In this document: positions 48,751-55,641 of the stretch, one piece after another
Layout of the letters: each line of letters starts with the position of its first letter
Numbering within the stretch: the first letter of the stretch is position 1
From: a virus
Strand: one strand, 5' to 3'
DNA: 64,000 bases
Virus record (IMG/VR): IMGVR_UViG_3300048672_000475
Location: 1-64,000 of that record
Made by a program: the position numbers and the translations under genes
Notes under the pieces: generated by a model
The model's input: the letters and a program-made list of their open reading frames with translations, nothing else
What the model was told of the DNA's origin: nothing
Databases searched by the model: none

Positions 48751-49047
48751 TTAGTTTACGATTTCGCCGTGCCTATCCTGGCTGTACTCTTCAGGATCAA
48801 GCCAGTAGATAAAGGCGCAAACGTTCTCATCTTTAATATCGATGCGTGCCATGTCGCCGTAATCGCTTAGGGTGTGGCGGGGGATTGGGGCCCAGTAGCG
48901 GTGTTTTTTGGCCGCCGTGATGGCTTTTTTGGTATCGGCCGCGCGGACTGTAAGGCGCTCGATCCAGCAATAATTTGCCTCTCCGCCAAAGGTATCTGTA
49001 AATTCTACGGCGTAAAGGTTCGGGGTTTGGTCGTTTTTGGCGGTCAT
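48751..49047 (-). CDS. Hypothetical protein, 98 aa
   Basis: Alpha/beta (YAVEFTDTFGGEANYCWIER), C-terminal acidic tail. ACCGAAGAGGAG cassette. No family recognised. Confidence 0.55.
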   Translation of the reverse strand: MTAKNDQTPNLYAVEFTDTFGGEANYCWIERLTVRAADTKKAITAAKKHRYWAPIPRHTLSDYGDMARIDIKDENVCAFIYWLDPEEYSQDRHGEIVN

Positions 49048-49066
49048 GGCTGCGGCTCCTCTTCGG

Positions 49067-49201
49067 TTACTTCGGCAGGCGTGCTTTGGATGGTAGCACG
49101 CGAAAAAATCCGTTAAATTTAGCGGGTGACGCTTTCCAGCGCCGGCCAGCTACAAAAATTGAAGATATTCCGTTTCTCCAAATGTGGTTTTCAAGTTTCA
49201 T
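49067..49201 (-). CDS. Hypothetical basic protein, 44 aa
   Basis: ATG 49201 behind TGAAGAGGAG. MKLENHIWRNGISSIFVAGR, basic. Its TAA is part of the next ribosome cassette. First gene of the leftward small-gene operon. Confidence 0.5.
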   Translation of the reverse strand: MKLENHIWRNGISSIFVAGRRWKASPAKFNGFFRVLPSKARLPK

Positions 49202-49273
49202 GGCTGCGGCTCCTCTTCAGATTGTCGCGGGTCCGGTGCGGGATTGCGCCGGCGTTTCCTTCAAGTTCGGTTC

Positions 49274-49303
49274 ATTGTATCGTGGTTTTTTGTTGTGGGT
49301 CAA
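49274..49303 (-). promoter_or_regulatory. Sigma70 promoter heading the leftward small-gene arm
   Basis: Minus strand TTGACC (49298-49303), 18-bp spacer, TACAAT (49274-49279), in the AGCACTTGAC context. Confidence 0.65.
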
Positions 49304-49577
49304 GTGCTTTCGTATCATCTGACGCGGTAATCCTCTAATAATGTGATGCTCATCACGTTTTTATGGCTGCTGTCCGGGTGTAAGGTCGCGCGTCCGGTGT
49401 CCCGTCCGGCCGTGGACGTGTCCGGGACACAGGCAAGCTATTGATTTCTAACGGTTTTATTTTTTCTGGCCGGTTTGTCCGGTATGGCCGCCCGACCTGG
49501 GCAAAATCCCCTCAAAATTTCGTGGTGTCGTCCGGTGGCCGCGTGTCCGTGTCGCGTGGTAAATCCTAGCGTTCCTA

Positions 49578-49610
49578 TTCTTCTCTTCTTCTTCTTCTTC
49601 TTCTTCTTCT
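49578..49610. repeat. TTC trinucleotide microsatellite
   Basis: About ten near-perfect TTC units. Homopurine on the other strand, so it could form a triplex or a slippage site. Confidence 0.85.
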
Positions 49611-49862
49611 ATAAAGGGTATAGGACAGCAGGACAGACAGAGTAAAACGCCCGATATTGCTGGGTTGGCGGGTGTCCAGCTAGCAGGTGCTGCTCCCTGG
49701 TCATCTGGGACAGCAGACCGGACAGCAGAGGGACAGCGGGTTTATGGCTGCGGTTGACGGGGTGCGGATTTTTCCCGGTATCGGCAGGACAGCGGACAAT
49801 TAAACAGTGTTAGGATAAAAACAAAATAGTTTGCTGCTTGTAGCTATATTGCAAACTTTGGG

Positions 49863-49885
49863 TTTATAGTAGGGCGGACTATAAA
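49863..49885 (+). promoter_or_regulatory. Palindrome before the basic-protein gene
   Basis: TTTATAGT / ACTATAAA, 8-bp arms around 7 nt, overlapping a possible -10 box and flanked by two direct AAACTTT(G/A)GGTTTA copies. Probably an operator. Confidence 0.5.
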
Positions 49886-49900
49886 CTTTAGGTTTACGAT

Positions 49901-50359
49901 ATGCGAGTGATTTCGACCGGGGACGCAAGGAAAGTGGCGCTAATAGCGGCCACTATTGACGAGCTGCGTAAGCTCAAATGGTTAGAACTGACTAAAGATT
50001 TTAACGATTCGATAAGTACAGAACCGCAAAAAAGCGATAAGTTTCAATGCTTTATGATGGTTTATACTTTCGAGACGACAGCACGCGCGAAAGTCTTCCG
50101 GCTCGCGTATGCCATGGCCCGGAAAAACGGCAAGTTGAAGGCTGTTTGGAGGGTCAAATCACGCCCGCCGAGTTACTATAAGCGATTGAAAAATCGATAT
50201 AAAGAGACCATAAAACGACGTACAAAACGAAAAGCCTGCAAACGGGAGCGCAAGCGGTACTATAAACTCGTTCCGCTGGTTCGAGCCGGGAATATAGCTA
50301 CACTGGAAGCAAAAGCGCGGGCAATTGCACGCGAGGCACTAATCGCTGATCTTCTTTAG
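49901..50359 (+). CDS. Very basic hypothetical protein
   Basis: 152 residues. Alpha/beta first half, then an extremely basic stretch (RYKETIKRRTKRKACKRERK) and a helical end. Likely nucleic-acid binding; with the palindrome at its start it may autoregulate or act at the adjacent repeat array. First gene on the right of the control region. No family recognised. Confidence 0.6.
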   Translation: MRVISTGDARKVALIAATIDELRKLKWLELTKDFNDSISTEPQKSDKFQCFMMVYTFETTARAKVFRLAYAMARKNGKLKAVWRVKSRPPSYYKRLKNRYKETIKRRTKRKACKRERKRYYKLVPLVRAGNIATLEAKARAIAREALIADLL

Positions 50360-50753
50360 AATCAAGCGGTTATCTGGGCAGGTAGCGGCTAGCAAACCGG
50401 ATTTCGGGACCTGAAAAGCGGTTAATTAAACGCTGTTAGATAGCCGCGATCCGCGAATCGCTCACCTTCCGGTTCGCTCCTGTAAGGTAGTTATTAGATA
50501 TTGATTCGCGAGCTCATCGGAAAGGCAGAAAATGAGCAATTCGCCGCCCGGCAAATTGCAACTAACTGATTTTATTCGCTATTCGCTCATACGAAAAAGG
50601 AGTGCTAAAGCACGACCGATTAGATATGAGGGTATCGGGAGTCCCTACCTACACCCCTCTTTCACCCGGTGTCGAGCAGCTTCATACCCCACGCAATCCG
50701 CAGAAATATTTTAGAAACTTTTTCCCAGAAAGTAGCAATTGACACACCACCAG

Positions 50754-50862
50754 CCCCGATTAGCTCCCAATAACGCCCGATAACGCCCGATTAGCGCCCG
50801 ATAACCCCCGATTAGCACCCAATAGCCCCCGATTAGCCCCCGATTAGCTCCCAATTAGCACC
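50754..50862. repeat. Array of about ten CCCGATTAG-like repeats
   Basis: Degenerate direct repeats of 9-12 bp (CCCGATTAGC, CCCAATAACG, CCCGATAACG and variants), spaced near one helical turn, all in the same orientation. Strong C/G strand asymmetry. Looks like iterons or a tandem protein-binding array. Confidence 0.8.
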
Positions 50863-51071
50863 TCCAGGCCAGTAAATCCGCCAAAAACACCCAAATCCGC
50901 GCCGACCAGCACCGTTGAAGGAGCATTTGGTACAAAAATTATAGAATAAAAAGTAGCATGTGGTAATTTCAGCCAGAAAGTCACGATCACGCTTTTGTAG
51001 CAGATGGTAAACCCCAAAAAATTTTGAAAAATTTTCCAGAAAAAGGTGTGTCATATGGTAAAAACAGAAAT

Positions 51072-51097
51072 CAATCGGCGCATCCTTGCGCCGATTG
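51072..51097. other. 11-bp perfect hairpin
   Basis: CAATCGGCGCA / TGCGCCGATTG with TCCT loop. No T run follows, so operator or RNA structure is likelier than a terminator. Confidence 0.6.
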
Positions 51098-51116
51098 GCA
51101 GAAATGTAGCAGATGC

Positions 51117-51139
51117 TTTCGCTCAGCTTTTGAGCGAAA
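51117..51139. other. Hairpin with GCTCA-CTTTT-GAGC core, copy 1
   Basis: TTTCGCTCA / TGAGCGAAA, 9-bp stem with GCTTT loop. Its core recurs at 51212-51240, each copy about 30 bp before a CAGTTGACAC promoter box. Confidence 0.6.
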
Positions 51140-51211
51140 CTAATATTCTAATATACTAATATTACCAGTTGACACGCATAAATATCCCGTGTCATGTGGT
51201 AAAAGTGGATT

Positions 51212-51240
51212 CTCTCGCGCTCAACTTTTGAGCACGAGAG
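51212..51240. other. Hairpin with GCTCA-CTTTT-GAGC core, copy 2
   Basis: CTCTCG and GCTCAA pair with CGAGAG and TTGAGC, one mismatch between. Repeats the loop and inner stem of copy 1. Confidence 0.6.
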
Positions 51241-51266
51241 CGTATGCTACAAATTAACTTTATCAG

Positions 51267-51295
51267 TTGACACGAGGAAAACCCTTCCGTATAAT
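51267..51295 (+). promoter_or_regulatory. Consensus sigma70 promoter
   Basis: TTGACA (51267-51272), 17-bp spacer, TATAAT (51290-51295): an exact match to consensus at both boxes. Confidence 0.85.
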
Positions 51296-51319
51296 CATCG
51301 TGTCTGTTGAAGATTTCAC

Positions 51320-51347
51320 TTGACGCGCGATACCGCAGGCGTATAAT
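51320..51347 (+). promoter_or_regulatory. Second tandem promoter
   Basis: TTGACG (51320-51325), 16-bp spacer, TATAAT (51342-51347), preceded by CAC as in the promoter family. Start of transcription near 51354. Confidence 0.75.
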
Positions 51348-51391
51348 TCACTCATCGGTCTGAAGCCGTCTAAGTAAACAGAAATTTTTAT

Positions 51392-51467
51392 TTAAAAAAG
51401 GTCGATCTGACCGCGTTGGGCCTGTTTACGCCCTCTTCAGAACGCGTGTCACCTCGGCCTTTTTTAA
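51392..51467 (+). terminator. Attenuator-like leader before the Rha gene
   Basis: Outer 14-bp helix (51392-51405 with 51454-51467, one G-U) ending in TTTTTT; inside it CGCGTT / AACGCG and GGGC / GCCC helices. It lies between the tandem promoters and the ribosome site (TTGGAG), so most transcripts might stop unless something melts it. Confidence 0.6.
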
Positions 51468-51481
51468 TTGGAGAAATCCTC

Positions 51482-52078
51482 ATGCACCATCTAACTGTAC
51501 CCGCACAATTCAAAGACCTGATCTTCGTATCTGGAGAACAGGCGCAAACCACTTCCCTTCTAGTCGCCGAAAGATTTGGCAAGAACCACAAAGATGTTCT
51601 ACGAGCGATAGCTAATCTGGAATGCTCAGCAAAATTTAGGGCCTCTAATATTGAAGAGTCTTCGTACATCGACGATAAAGGTCGTGAGCAGAAAATGTAC
51701 GTTCTTAACAAGGACGGGTTCTACAAGCTGGCAATGGGTTTTACCGGCGAAGCAGCGACGGCATGGCAGGAACTGTTCCTTGACGCGTTCAACTGGATGC
51801 AGGACGAACTCAAACGCTTACTCACGGAAGAGGCGAACCGTAAGTACAACCTTGGTTTGGTGGAAGGCGCGAGTAGAGGGATAACGGATACGCGAAGGGA
51901 AGCTGCGCTGATAGTAGAAGCCGGCGCGCAGGAAGCGAGTCGTGTTGAAGCTAAGAGTTACCACCGATGGGAACAGGAACGTGGCCGTAAAGAAGCTGCG
52001 CAAGCCGAGAATAGGGAACTCCGGAAAGAGAATCAAAGATTGCAAAAGGCGATTGATAAGTTGAAGCAGCGGAAGTAG
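51482..52078 (+). CDS. rha: Rha-family phage regulatory protein
   Basis: 198 residues from ATG 51482 (TTGGAGAAATCCTC upstream; a longer frame runs into the leader). pRha domain: TTSLLVAERFGKNHKDVLRA, YVLNKDGFYKLAMGFTG and AATAWQELFLDAFNWMQDEL; C-terminal half helical and charged. Rha proteins are phage regulators, in some cases blocking growth when host IHF is absent; exact target not known. Confidence 0.85.
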   Translation: MHHLTVPAQFKDLIFVSGEQAQTTSLLVAERFGKNHKDVLRAIANLECSAKFRASNIEESSYIDDKGREQKMYVLNKDGFYKLAMGFTGEAATAWQELFLDAFNWMQDELKRLLTEEANRKYNLGLVEGASRGITDTRREAALIVEAGAQEASRVEAKSYHRWEQERGRKEAAQAENRELRKENQRLQKAIDKLKQRK

Positions 52079-52095
52079 AAACCCTCATATAGCAG

Positions 52096-52124
52096 TTGAC
52101 ACACAACCCGCAAGACGCTATACT
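52096..52124 (+). promoter_or_regulatory. Sigma70 promoter
   Basis: TTGACA (52096-52101), 17-bp spacer, TATACT (52119-52124), in CAGTTGACAC context. Drives the small genes from 52156. Confidence 0.8.
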
Positions 52125-52155
52125 TTACCCCGCAACACAAAACTGGAGAACACTT

Positions 52156-52368
52156 ATGACCCACCCATACACCGACCAAACGCCCGATCAAGTTCCTTTT
52201 TCAAAGGTAGCCGATACGATTATTGAAGAGATAGCCAGCGACAATCCGAATGGTACCGTGCTGCGTGTGTACGCGAGACAGTACTCAGATATGCGTTACG
52301 GGTGCGTGATAGGGCAAGAAGGTTTGCCGGCCAACGCGACTTTGATTTTCGACACAGTAGGGGATTAG
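52156..52368 (+). CDS. Hypothetical protein, 70 aa
   Basis: ATG 52156 behind AACTGGAGAACAC. Acidic small protein (DTIIEEIASDNPNGTVLRVY). No family recognised. Confidence 0.55.
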   Translation: MTHPYTDQTPDQVPFSKVADTIIEEIASDNPNGTVLRVYARQYSDMRYGCVIGQEGLPANATLIFDTVGD

Positions 52369-52370
52369 GG

Positions 52371-52733
52371 ATGAGCACATCACATTTTGAAGAGATGCTG
52401 GAAATACGTGATACAGGGGAGCGTCGCTCTGTCCGGGTCAAGTCCAGTTTAATAAGGGGAGAACCTGCGGATCATATTGAGGCACCCTCTTTTGACGTAT
52501 CGCGCTTGTATAGACACGGTATTACGCTTACGAATAACTTTTCCGCGAAAGACGCGGAACTGCCTCAGGCTATGGCGATTTCTAAGCGAGTGCTGGCCAA
52601 CTACCTATACAGTGATGTTATTAGGGAGTTGGATATTATCCTGCAAGCCGCATACGGGGATGATTTTCAAGGGGTAGTGGAAACTGCGGCAAAACTTCGC
52701 TCCAGTCTTATTAAGTCGTTTGATGAGGCATAG
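52371..52733 (+). CDS. Hypothetical protein, 120 aa
   Basis: ATG 52371, 2 nt after the previous stop, with TAGGG upstream. Helical C-terminus (LANYLYSDVIRELDIILQAA). No family recognised. Confidence 0.55.
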   Translation: MSTSHFEEMLEIRDTGERRSVRVKSSLIRGEPADHIEAPSFDVSRLYRHGITLTNNFSAKDAELPQAMAISKRVLANYLYSDVIRELDIILQAAYGDDFQGVVETAAKLRSSLIKSFDEA

Positions 52734-52735
52734 CA

Positions 52736-52945
52736 GTGACGCATTACGTCATTGGGGTGCATCACGAACCTACGGACCAACGATACGTTAAGTTAAAACT
52801 AGCTACGGATCGTGTAGTCTGTGATACCGTCGAGTTACTAAAATATTGTGGGTACTGGAAAATGGGACTTGCTTGGAGATACGTTACCGAAGCCGAACTT
52901 GAACCGTTGAAGGCAGGCAAAAAGATTCCGGCGTGGCAACCATGA
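52736..52945 (+). CDS. Hypothetical protein, 69 aa, GTG start
   Basis: GTG 52736 with TGAGG upstream, 2 nt after the previous stop. Small alpha/beta protein. Its TGA overlaps the next ATG. Confidence 0.5.
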   Translation: MTHYVIGVHHEPTDQRYVKLKLATDRVVCDTVELLKYCGYWKMGLAWRYVTEAELEPLKAGKKIPAWQP

Positions 52946-53118
52946 GAGCTAAAGACGGGACACCCATGATGTCCGTATGGCAGTATCTGCATTACAACGG
53001 GGTGTTCGTAGTCGCCTATACGAGGGTCGAAGCAGCCAAATTATTGGCCTGTGATCCGGAAGATATATCGCGGGTTAAGGGTGTGTACGCAACCGGAGTT
53101 CCGAGGGAGCTAAAGTAA
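52942..53118 (+). CDS. Hypothetical protein, 58 aa
   Basis: ATG 52942 overlaps the previous stop (ATGA). ARVEAAKLLACDPEDISRVK-like helix (TRVEAAKLLACDPEDISRVK). The stop overlaps the next ATG (TAATG). Confidence 0.5.
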   Translation: MRAKDGTPMMSVWQYLHYNGVFVVAYTRVEAAKLLACDPEDISRVKGVYATGVPRELK

Positions 53119-53381
53119 TGGCTAAATGCGATTTGTGTGGTGCGCACTGTACGCCCCTGGACATGAGACAATTGCTCCGGTCGTACCAGATACCCGGCGT
53201 TGTAGATTTGTGCCCAAGCTGCGCTAATTGGGTCGATAAAACCAAACTGGAACTGATGAGTAAAGTTGCCGATGGTTTGAAGACCGCAATTATTAAAAAG
53301 AAAGCCTTACCGCCAAAAAGAACGATCCTTCAGAGGATGTTTAAACGCGACAAAACCAGGAGAGTAGAACATGTTAGCTAG
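53118..53381 (+). CDS. Zinc-ribbon protein, 87 aa
   Basis: CDLCGAHCTPL and LCPSCANWVDK pairs form a zinc ribbon, then a basic tail (KRTILQRMFKRDKTRR). Coupled to both neighbours by overlaps. Confidence 0.6.
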   Translation: MAKCDLCGAHCTPLDMRQLLRSYQIPGVVDLCPSCANWVDKTKLELMSKVADGLKTAIIKKKALPPKRTILQRMFKRDKTRRVEHVS

Positions 53382-53640
53382 ATTCGGATATGTCAAGAAG
53401 CGAGATATGGACGCCGCGATACGAAGAGTGACCCAGGATAAGGAGGTGCAGATTGAGGAACTTAAAACCCAGTTGACCACTTCGTACCGGAATGCGGCCT
53501 ATCTGGACAAGCGGGTGCAGTCTTTGGTATGCGCAGTGGACGTACTGACCTCGAAAGTGATGGCGCTAAAAATGCTTTGCTGGGTGTCGGTTCCGCTATC
53601 GGTAGCGGCGATTGCGCAACTTGTTTGGCGTTTTTTGTAA
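53371..53640 (+). CDS. Coiled-coil protein with C-terminal TM helix
   Basis: 89 residues: charged helix (DKEVQIEELKTQLTTSYRNA) then LKMLCWVSVPLSVAAIAQLV. Possibly membrane-anchored accessory to lysis or infection. No family. Confidence 0.55.
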   Translation: MLARFGYVKKRDMDAAIRRVTQDKEVQIEELKTQLTTSYRNAAYLDKRVQSLVCAVDVLTSKVMALKMLCWVSVPLSVAAIAQLVWRFL

Positions 53641-53995
53641 TTACAGTTGACACACCCAACAACATCAAACTACACTATAGATACCCGCTAGCGTCTGGTC
53701 ATGGACATAGTGGATAGCTCCGGCTAGGTTTCCTCCAGTTACCTACGCCGTGAGCGCCTTTATTACCCTCCGTAAGTCCCCAAGTCCACTCATCCGCACC
53801 TCCACCACCCAAGTCCACTCATTCCAGCCGCATACTATTATAGGGGCGCCGATTTGCGCGCCTGATTATTATCACGCTTCCCATCCAAAATCTTTTGTGG
53901 TATACAGGACGCATATACCAAGTAGGTTACTCGTATATCAATTTTTGGCATCAAGACGCGCCCGCTTGTGGAGTTAAATCAATTTAGGAGCAGGT
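53641..53995 (+). other. Non-coding interval with a promoter and short repeats
   Basis: Apart from the promoter at 53647-53676 it holds two AAGTCCACTCAT copies (about 53778 and 53810) and a GC-rich dyad near 53838-53855. A possible GTG-started ORF at 53750-53977 has no ribosome site and unlikely composition. Confidence 0.5.
53647..53676 (+). promoter_or_regulatory. Sigma70 promoter before the lysis region
   Basis: TTGACA (53647-53652), 18-bp spacer, TACACT (53671-53676), CAGTTGACAC context. Confidence 0.65.
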
Positions 53996-54244
53996 ATGGA
54001 GCGTATTGACATTAGGGCACCGGATGACTATATGGAGTTCGGTCGGGAAACCAGCGAGAGCACGAAAATGATCAACCGATTGGTGCTTGAGAAAGACCGC
54101 CTGATCCTGGAGATCCGTGTTGCGGGCATATTGAACCGCAGATTGCGGGACAAGATGGCCTTGTACCGGTCGTATAGCATGATAAGTTCTACGCTGTTGT
54201 TCTGTATGGCAGCGTTATTTTGGCTGCAGTACACGCATAGGTGA
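53996..54244 (+). CDS. Membrane-anchored small protein, 82 aa
   Basis: ATG behind TTTAGGAGCAGGT. Polar helical body and a C-terminal hydrophobic helix (MISSTLLFCMAALFWLQY). First gene of the lysis cluster; possibly an antiholin-like factor by position. Confidence 0.55.
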   Translation: MERIDIRAPDDYMEFGRETSESTKMINRLVLEKDRLILEIRVAGILNRRLRDKMALYRSYSMISSTLLFCMAALFWLQYTHR

Positions 54245-54248
54245 TGAT

Positions 54249-54410
54249 ATGAAGATCAACTGGCAGGAAGAAAGCACAAAACGTGGGGCAGTTATCCTGC
54301 TCTTAGTGATACCCGGCCTGATCGGGTGGTTCATGGGTAAGGACGTGACCGGTTTGATCACGCTAGCGATGGCGATATCCGGGTACATGAAGTTGACGAG
54401 GCCCGACTAA
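54249..54410 (+). CDS. Holin-like protein, 53 aa
   Basis: ATG 54249. Two hydrophobic segments (AVILLLVIPGLIGWFM, GLITLAMAISGYMKL) with charged ends, between the previous membrane gene and the spanins, ahead of the lysozyme. This is the expected size and place of a small class II holin; function inferred. Confidence 0.6.
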   Translation: MKINWQEESTKRGAVILLLVIPGLIGWFMGKDVTGLITLAMAISGYMKLTRPD

Positions 54411-54499
54411 TGGAGTTTGCCTGGGGTGAGTTTATCGTCGGTATCAGCGTCGGCATCCTGGGGATGTCCCTGGTCGGCGCATGGCTGTTGTTCCCGTGA
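54410..54499 (+). CDS. Tiny membrane peptide, 29 aa
   Basis: ATG 54410 overlaps the previous TAA (TAATG) and its TGA overlaps the GTG of Rz. Single hydrophobic helix (FIVGISVGILGMSLVGAWLL). Its tight coupling on both sides argues that it is translated. Confidence 0.5.
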   Translation: MEFAWGEFIVGISVGILGMSLVGAWLLFP

Positions 54500-54969
54500 T
54501 TTACGCCTTCATTGCCGCGTTCGTACTGGGCCTTGGCGTAGGTGCCGGCGGCATGCGCCACTGGGATAGCGTAGAGATACGCGATCTGGAGGCTGCGCTT
54601 ACGGCAGTTAACGTCACGAGTGCGGCCACCCTGGCCAGCAAAACAGCAGAGGTAGCGCGAGCTACGGAAAAGGCCAAGCAGGCCAATGATCAGTTGGAGC
54701 AGAGTTATGACCAGAGTATTGCTACTGTCAACGCTTATTTTGACAGGGTGCGGGCCAGTGGTAAAACCCGTAGTCCTAACCCCGTGCCAAGCTGTGCAGG
54801 TGCCACAACATCTGAAGCAGCGACCGCCGAAACTTCCCCCGCTACCGACGATGCCTTTACCCCCCACACCCCAGACTTCGAGCGCAAAGCCTACGTCATA
54901 GACGAGTGGGCCAGTTCGTGCTGGAAATTTGTAAACGATAACTGCAGGATGCCACAGGATGGTCGTTGA
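54496..54969 (+). CDS. Rz: Rz-like inner-membrane spanin
   Basis: 157 residues from GTG 54496 (GTGA overlap; ATG 54481 is an alternative). N-terminal membrane anchor (YAFIAAFVLGLGVGAGGM), then a periplasmic coiled coil (ATEKAKQANDQLEQSYDQSI). Contains Rz1 in another frame. With Rz1 it fuses inner and outer membranes in the last step of Gram-negative lysis. Confidence 0.8.
   Translation: MIYAFIAAFVLGLGVGAGGMRHWDSVEIRDLEAALTAVNVTSAATLASKTAEVARATEKAKQANDQLEQSYDQSIATVNAYFDRVRASGKTRSPNPVPSCAGATTSEAATAETSPATDDAFTPHTPDFERKAYVIDEWASSCWKFVNDNCRMPQDGR
54707..54901 (+). CDS. Rz1: Rz1-like outer-membrane lipoprotein, nested in Rz
   Basis: 64 residues from ATG 54707 (TTGGAGCAGAGTT upstream), +1 frame relative to Rz. 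Signal peptide with lipobox LILTGC, then a proline-rich body (RPPKLPPLPTMPLPPTPQ). This is the classic embedded spanin lipoprotein and implies a host with an outer membrane. Confidence 0.85.
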   Translation: MTRVLLLSTLILTGCGPVVKPVVLTPCQAVQVPQHLKQRPPKLPPLPTMPLPPTPQTSSAKPTS

Positions 54970-55363
54970 TGTTGATATTAACTTACTCGGAACAGCGACT
55001 ATCGCGCTTATTGGCTGTGTCGCAACATTGTATACCAAAGCAATTAAGGCTGAGAACAACCAGTTGAAGGAAACGCTTATGCAAAAAAGTGAATCCCATG
55101 ACGCGACGATTGAGCGGATAGAAAGTAACCAGCACGATATCTGGGCAGAGATACGGCTGCAGCGCGACGCGCTACAGGTTGCCAGAGAAGCTTCCATCCA
55201 GCTCTCGGCGAACATATCCCGGTTGAATGAACTGCTCCCGCGCCTGGAGGTAGGTATGGACGCGAGAGTTACACACGAACAATGTAGTTTTCGCAGACGG
55301 TCGACGGACACCTGCGTAGTGGATTTAAGGAAGAGCCGAAATGACGATCCGGGTGACGCTTGA
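54959..55363 (+). CDS. Membrane-anchored coiled-coil protein
   Basis: 134 residues: N-terminal TM helix (LLGTATIALIGCVATLY), long coiled coil (ATIERIESNQHDIWAEIRLQ) and basic end. Often found in phage lysis clusters; role unknown. Confidence 0.6.
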   Translation: MVVDVDINLLGTATIALIGCVATLYTKAIKAENNQLKETLMQKSESHDATIERIESNQHDIWAEIRLQRDALQVAREASIQLSANISRLNELLPRLEVGMDARVTHEQCSFRRRSTDTCVVDLRKSRNDDPGDA

Positions 55364-55634
55364 GAATTTAACACCGTGGGTGCCGGCATGGCTCCCGCTG
55401 CCGAAAACAGTGTTGGTCAGGATGTACTCCTGCGAGACTGAGCCGGTTGAACCACACCAATATAAGTTTGCCGTAGTCGCGCTGATCTGGTGCGGCGTAG
55501 CGGAGATAAAGGGACTCTGTAAAGACGTAGACCTGAAGCATATGAAAGCCGGGTCCGCAGCACTGGGTGAACTCGGCGCACGTAAACTGGTGTGGACTCA
55601 TAAAGGCCATTCCCGGTCATTAACAATAAGGTAG
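55341..55634 (+). CDS. Hypothetical protein, 97 aa
   Basis: ATG inside the end of the preceding gene. LTPWVPAWLPLPKTVLVRMY and VVALIWCGVAEIKGL hydrophobic stretches. Just before the lysozyme gene. No family recognised. Confidence 0.5.
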   Translation: MTIRVTLENLTPWVPAWLPLPKTVLVRMYSCETEPVEPHQYKFAVVALIWCGVAEIKGLCKDVDLKHMKAGSAALGELGARKLVWTHKGHSRSLTIR

Positions 55635-55641
55635 GTACTAG

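Larger units (their letters stand above)
49304..49900. other. Non-coding interval rich in GGACAG and GTCCGG words
   Basis: No convincing gene. Plus strand shows clusters of GTCCGG/GGCCG words (49385-49560), a TTC microsatellite, then repeated GGACAG (about 49620-49800), and finally a palindrome beside the next start. Such composition may mark an origin, a packaging or recombination signal. Confidence 0.5.
50360..51481. other. Control region: repeats, hairpins, promoters, leader
   Basis: About 1.1 kb with one doubtful 60-codon ORF (50532-50714). It holds the CCCGATTAG array, three hairpins, four copies of a TGGTAA-containing element (near 50960, 51005, 51050 and 51195), tandem promoters and the attenuator-like leader of the Rha gene. 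A plausible replication-origin or early control region. Confidence 0.6.

Noticed and set aside
50532-50714. 60-codon plus-strand ORF starting MSNSPPGKLQ
   Set aside because: Only a weak AAGGCAG site and an uninformative protein in a region otherwise full of control signals; kept as doubtful, not annotated as a gene.
53750-53977. 75-codon GTG-started ORF before the lysis region
   Set aside because: No ribosome site and composition unlike the neighbours.
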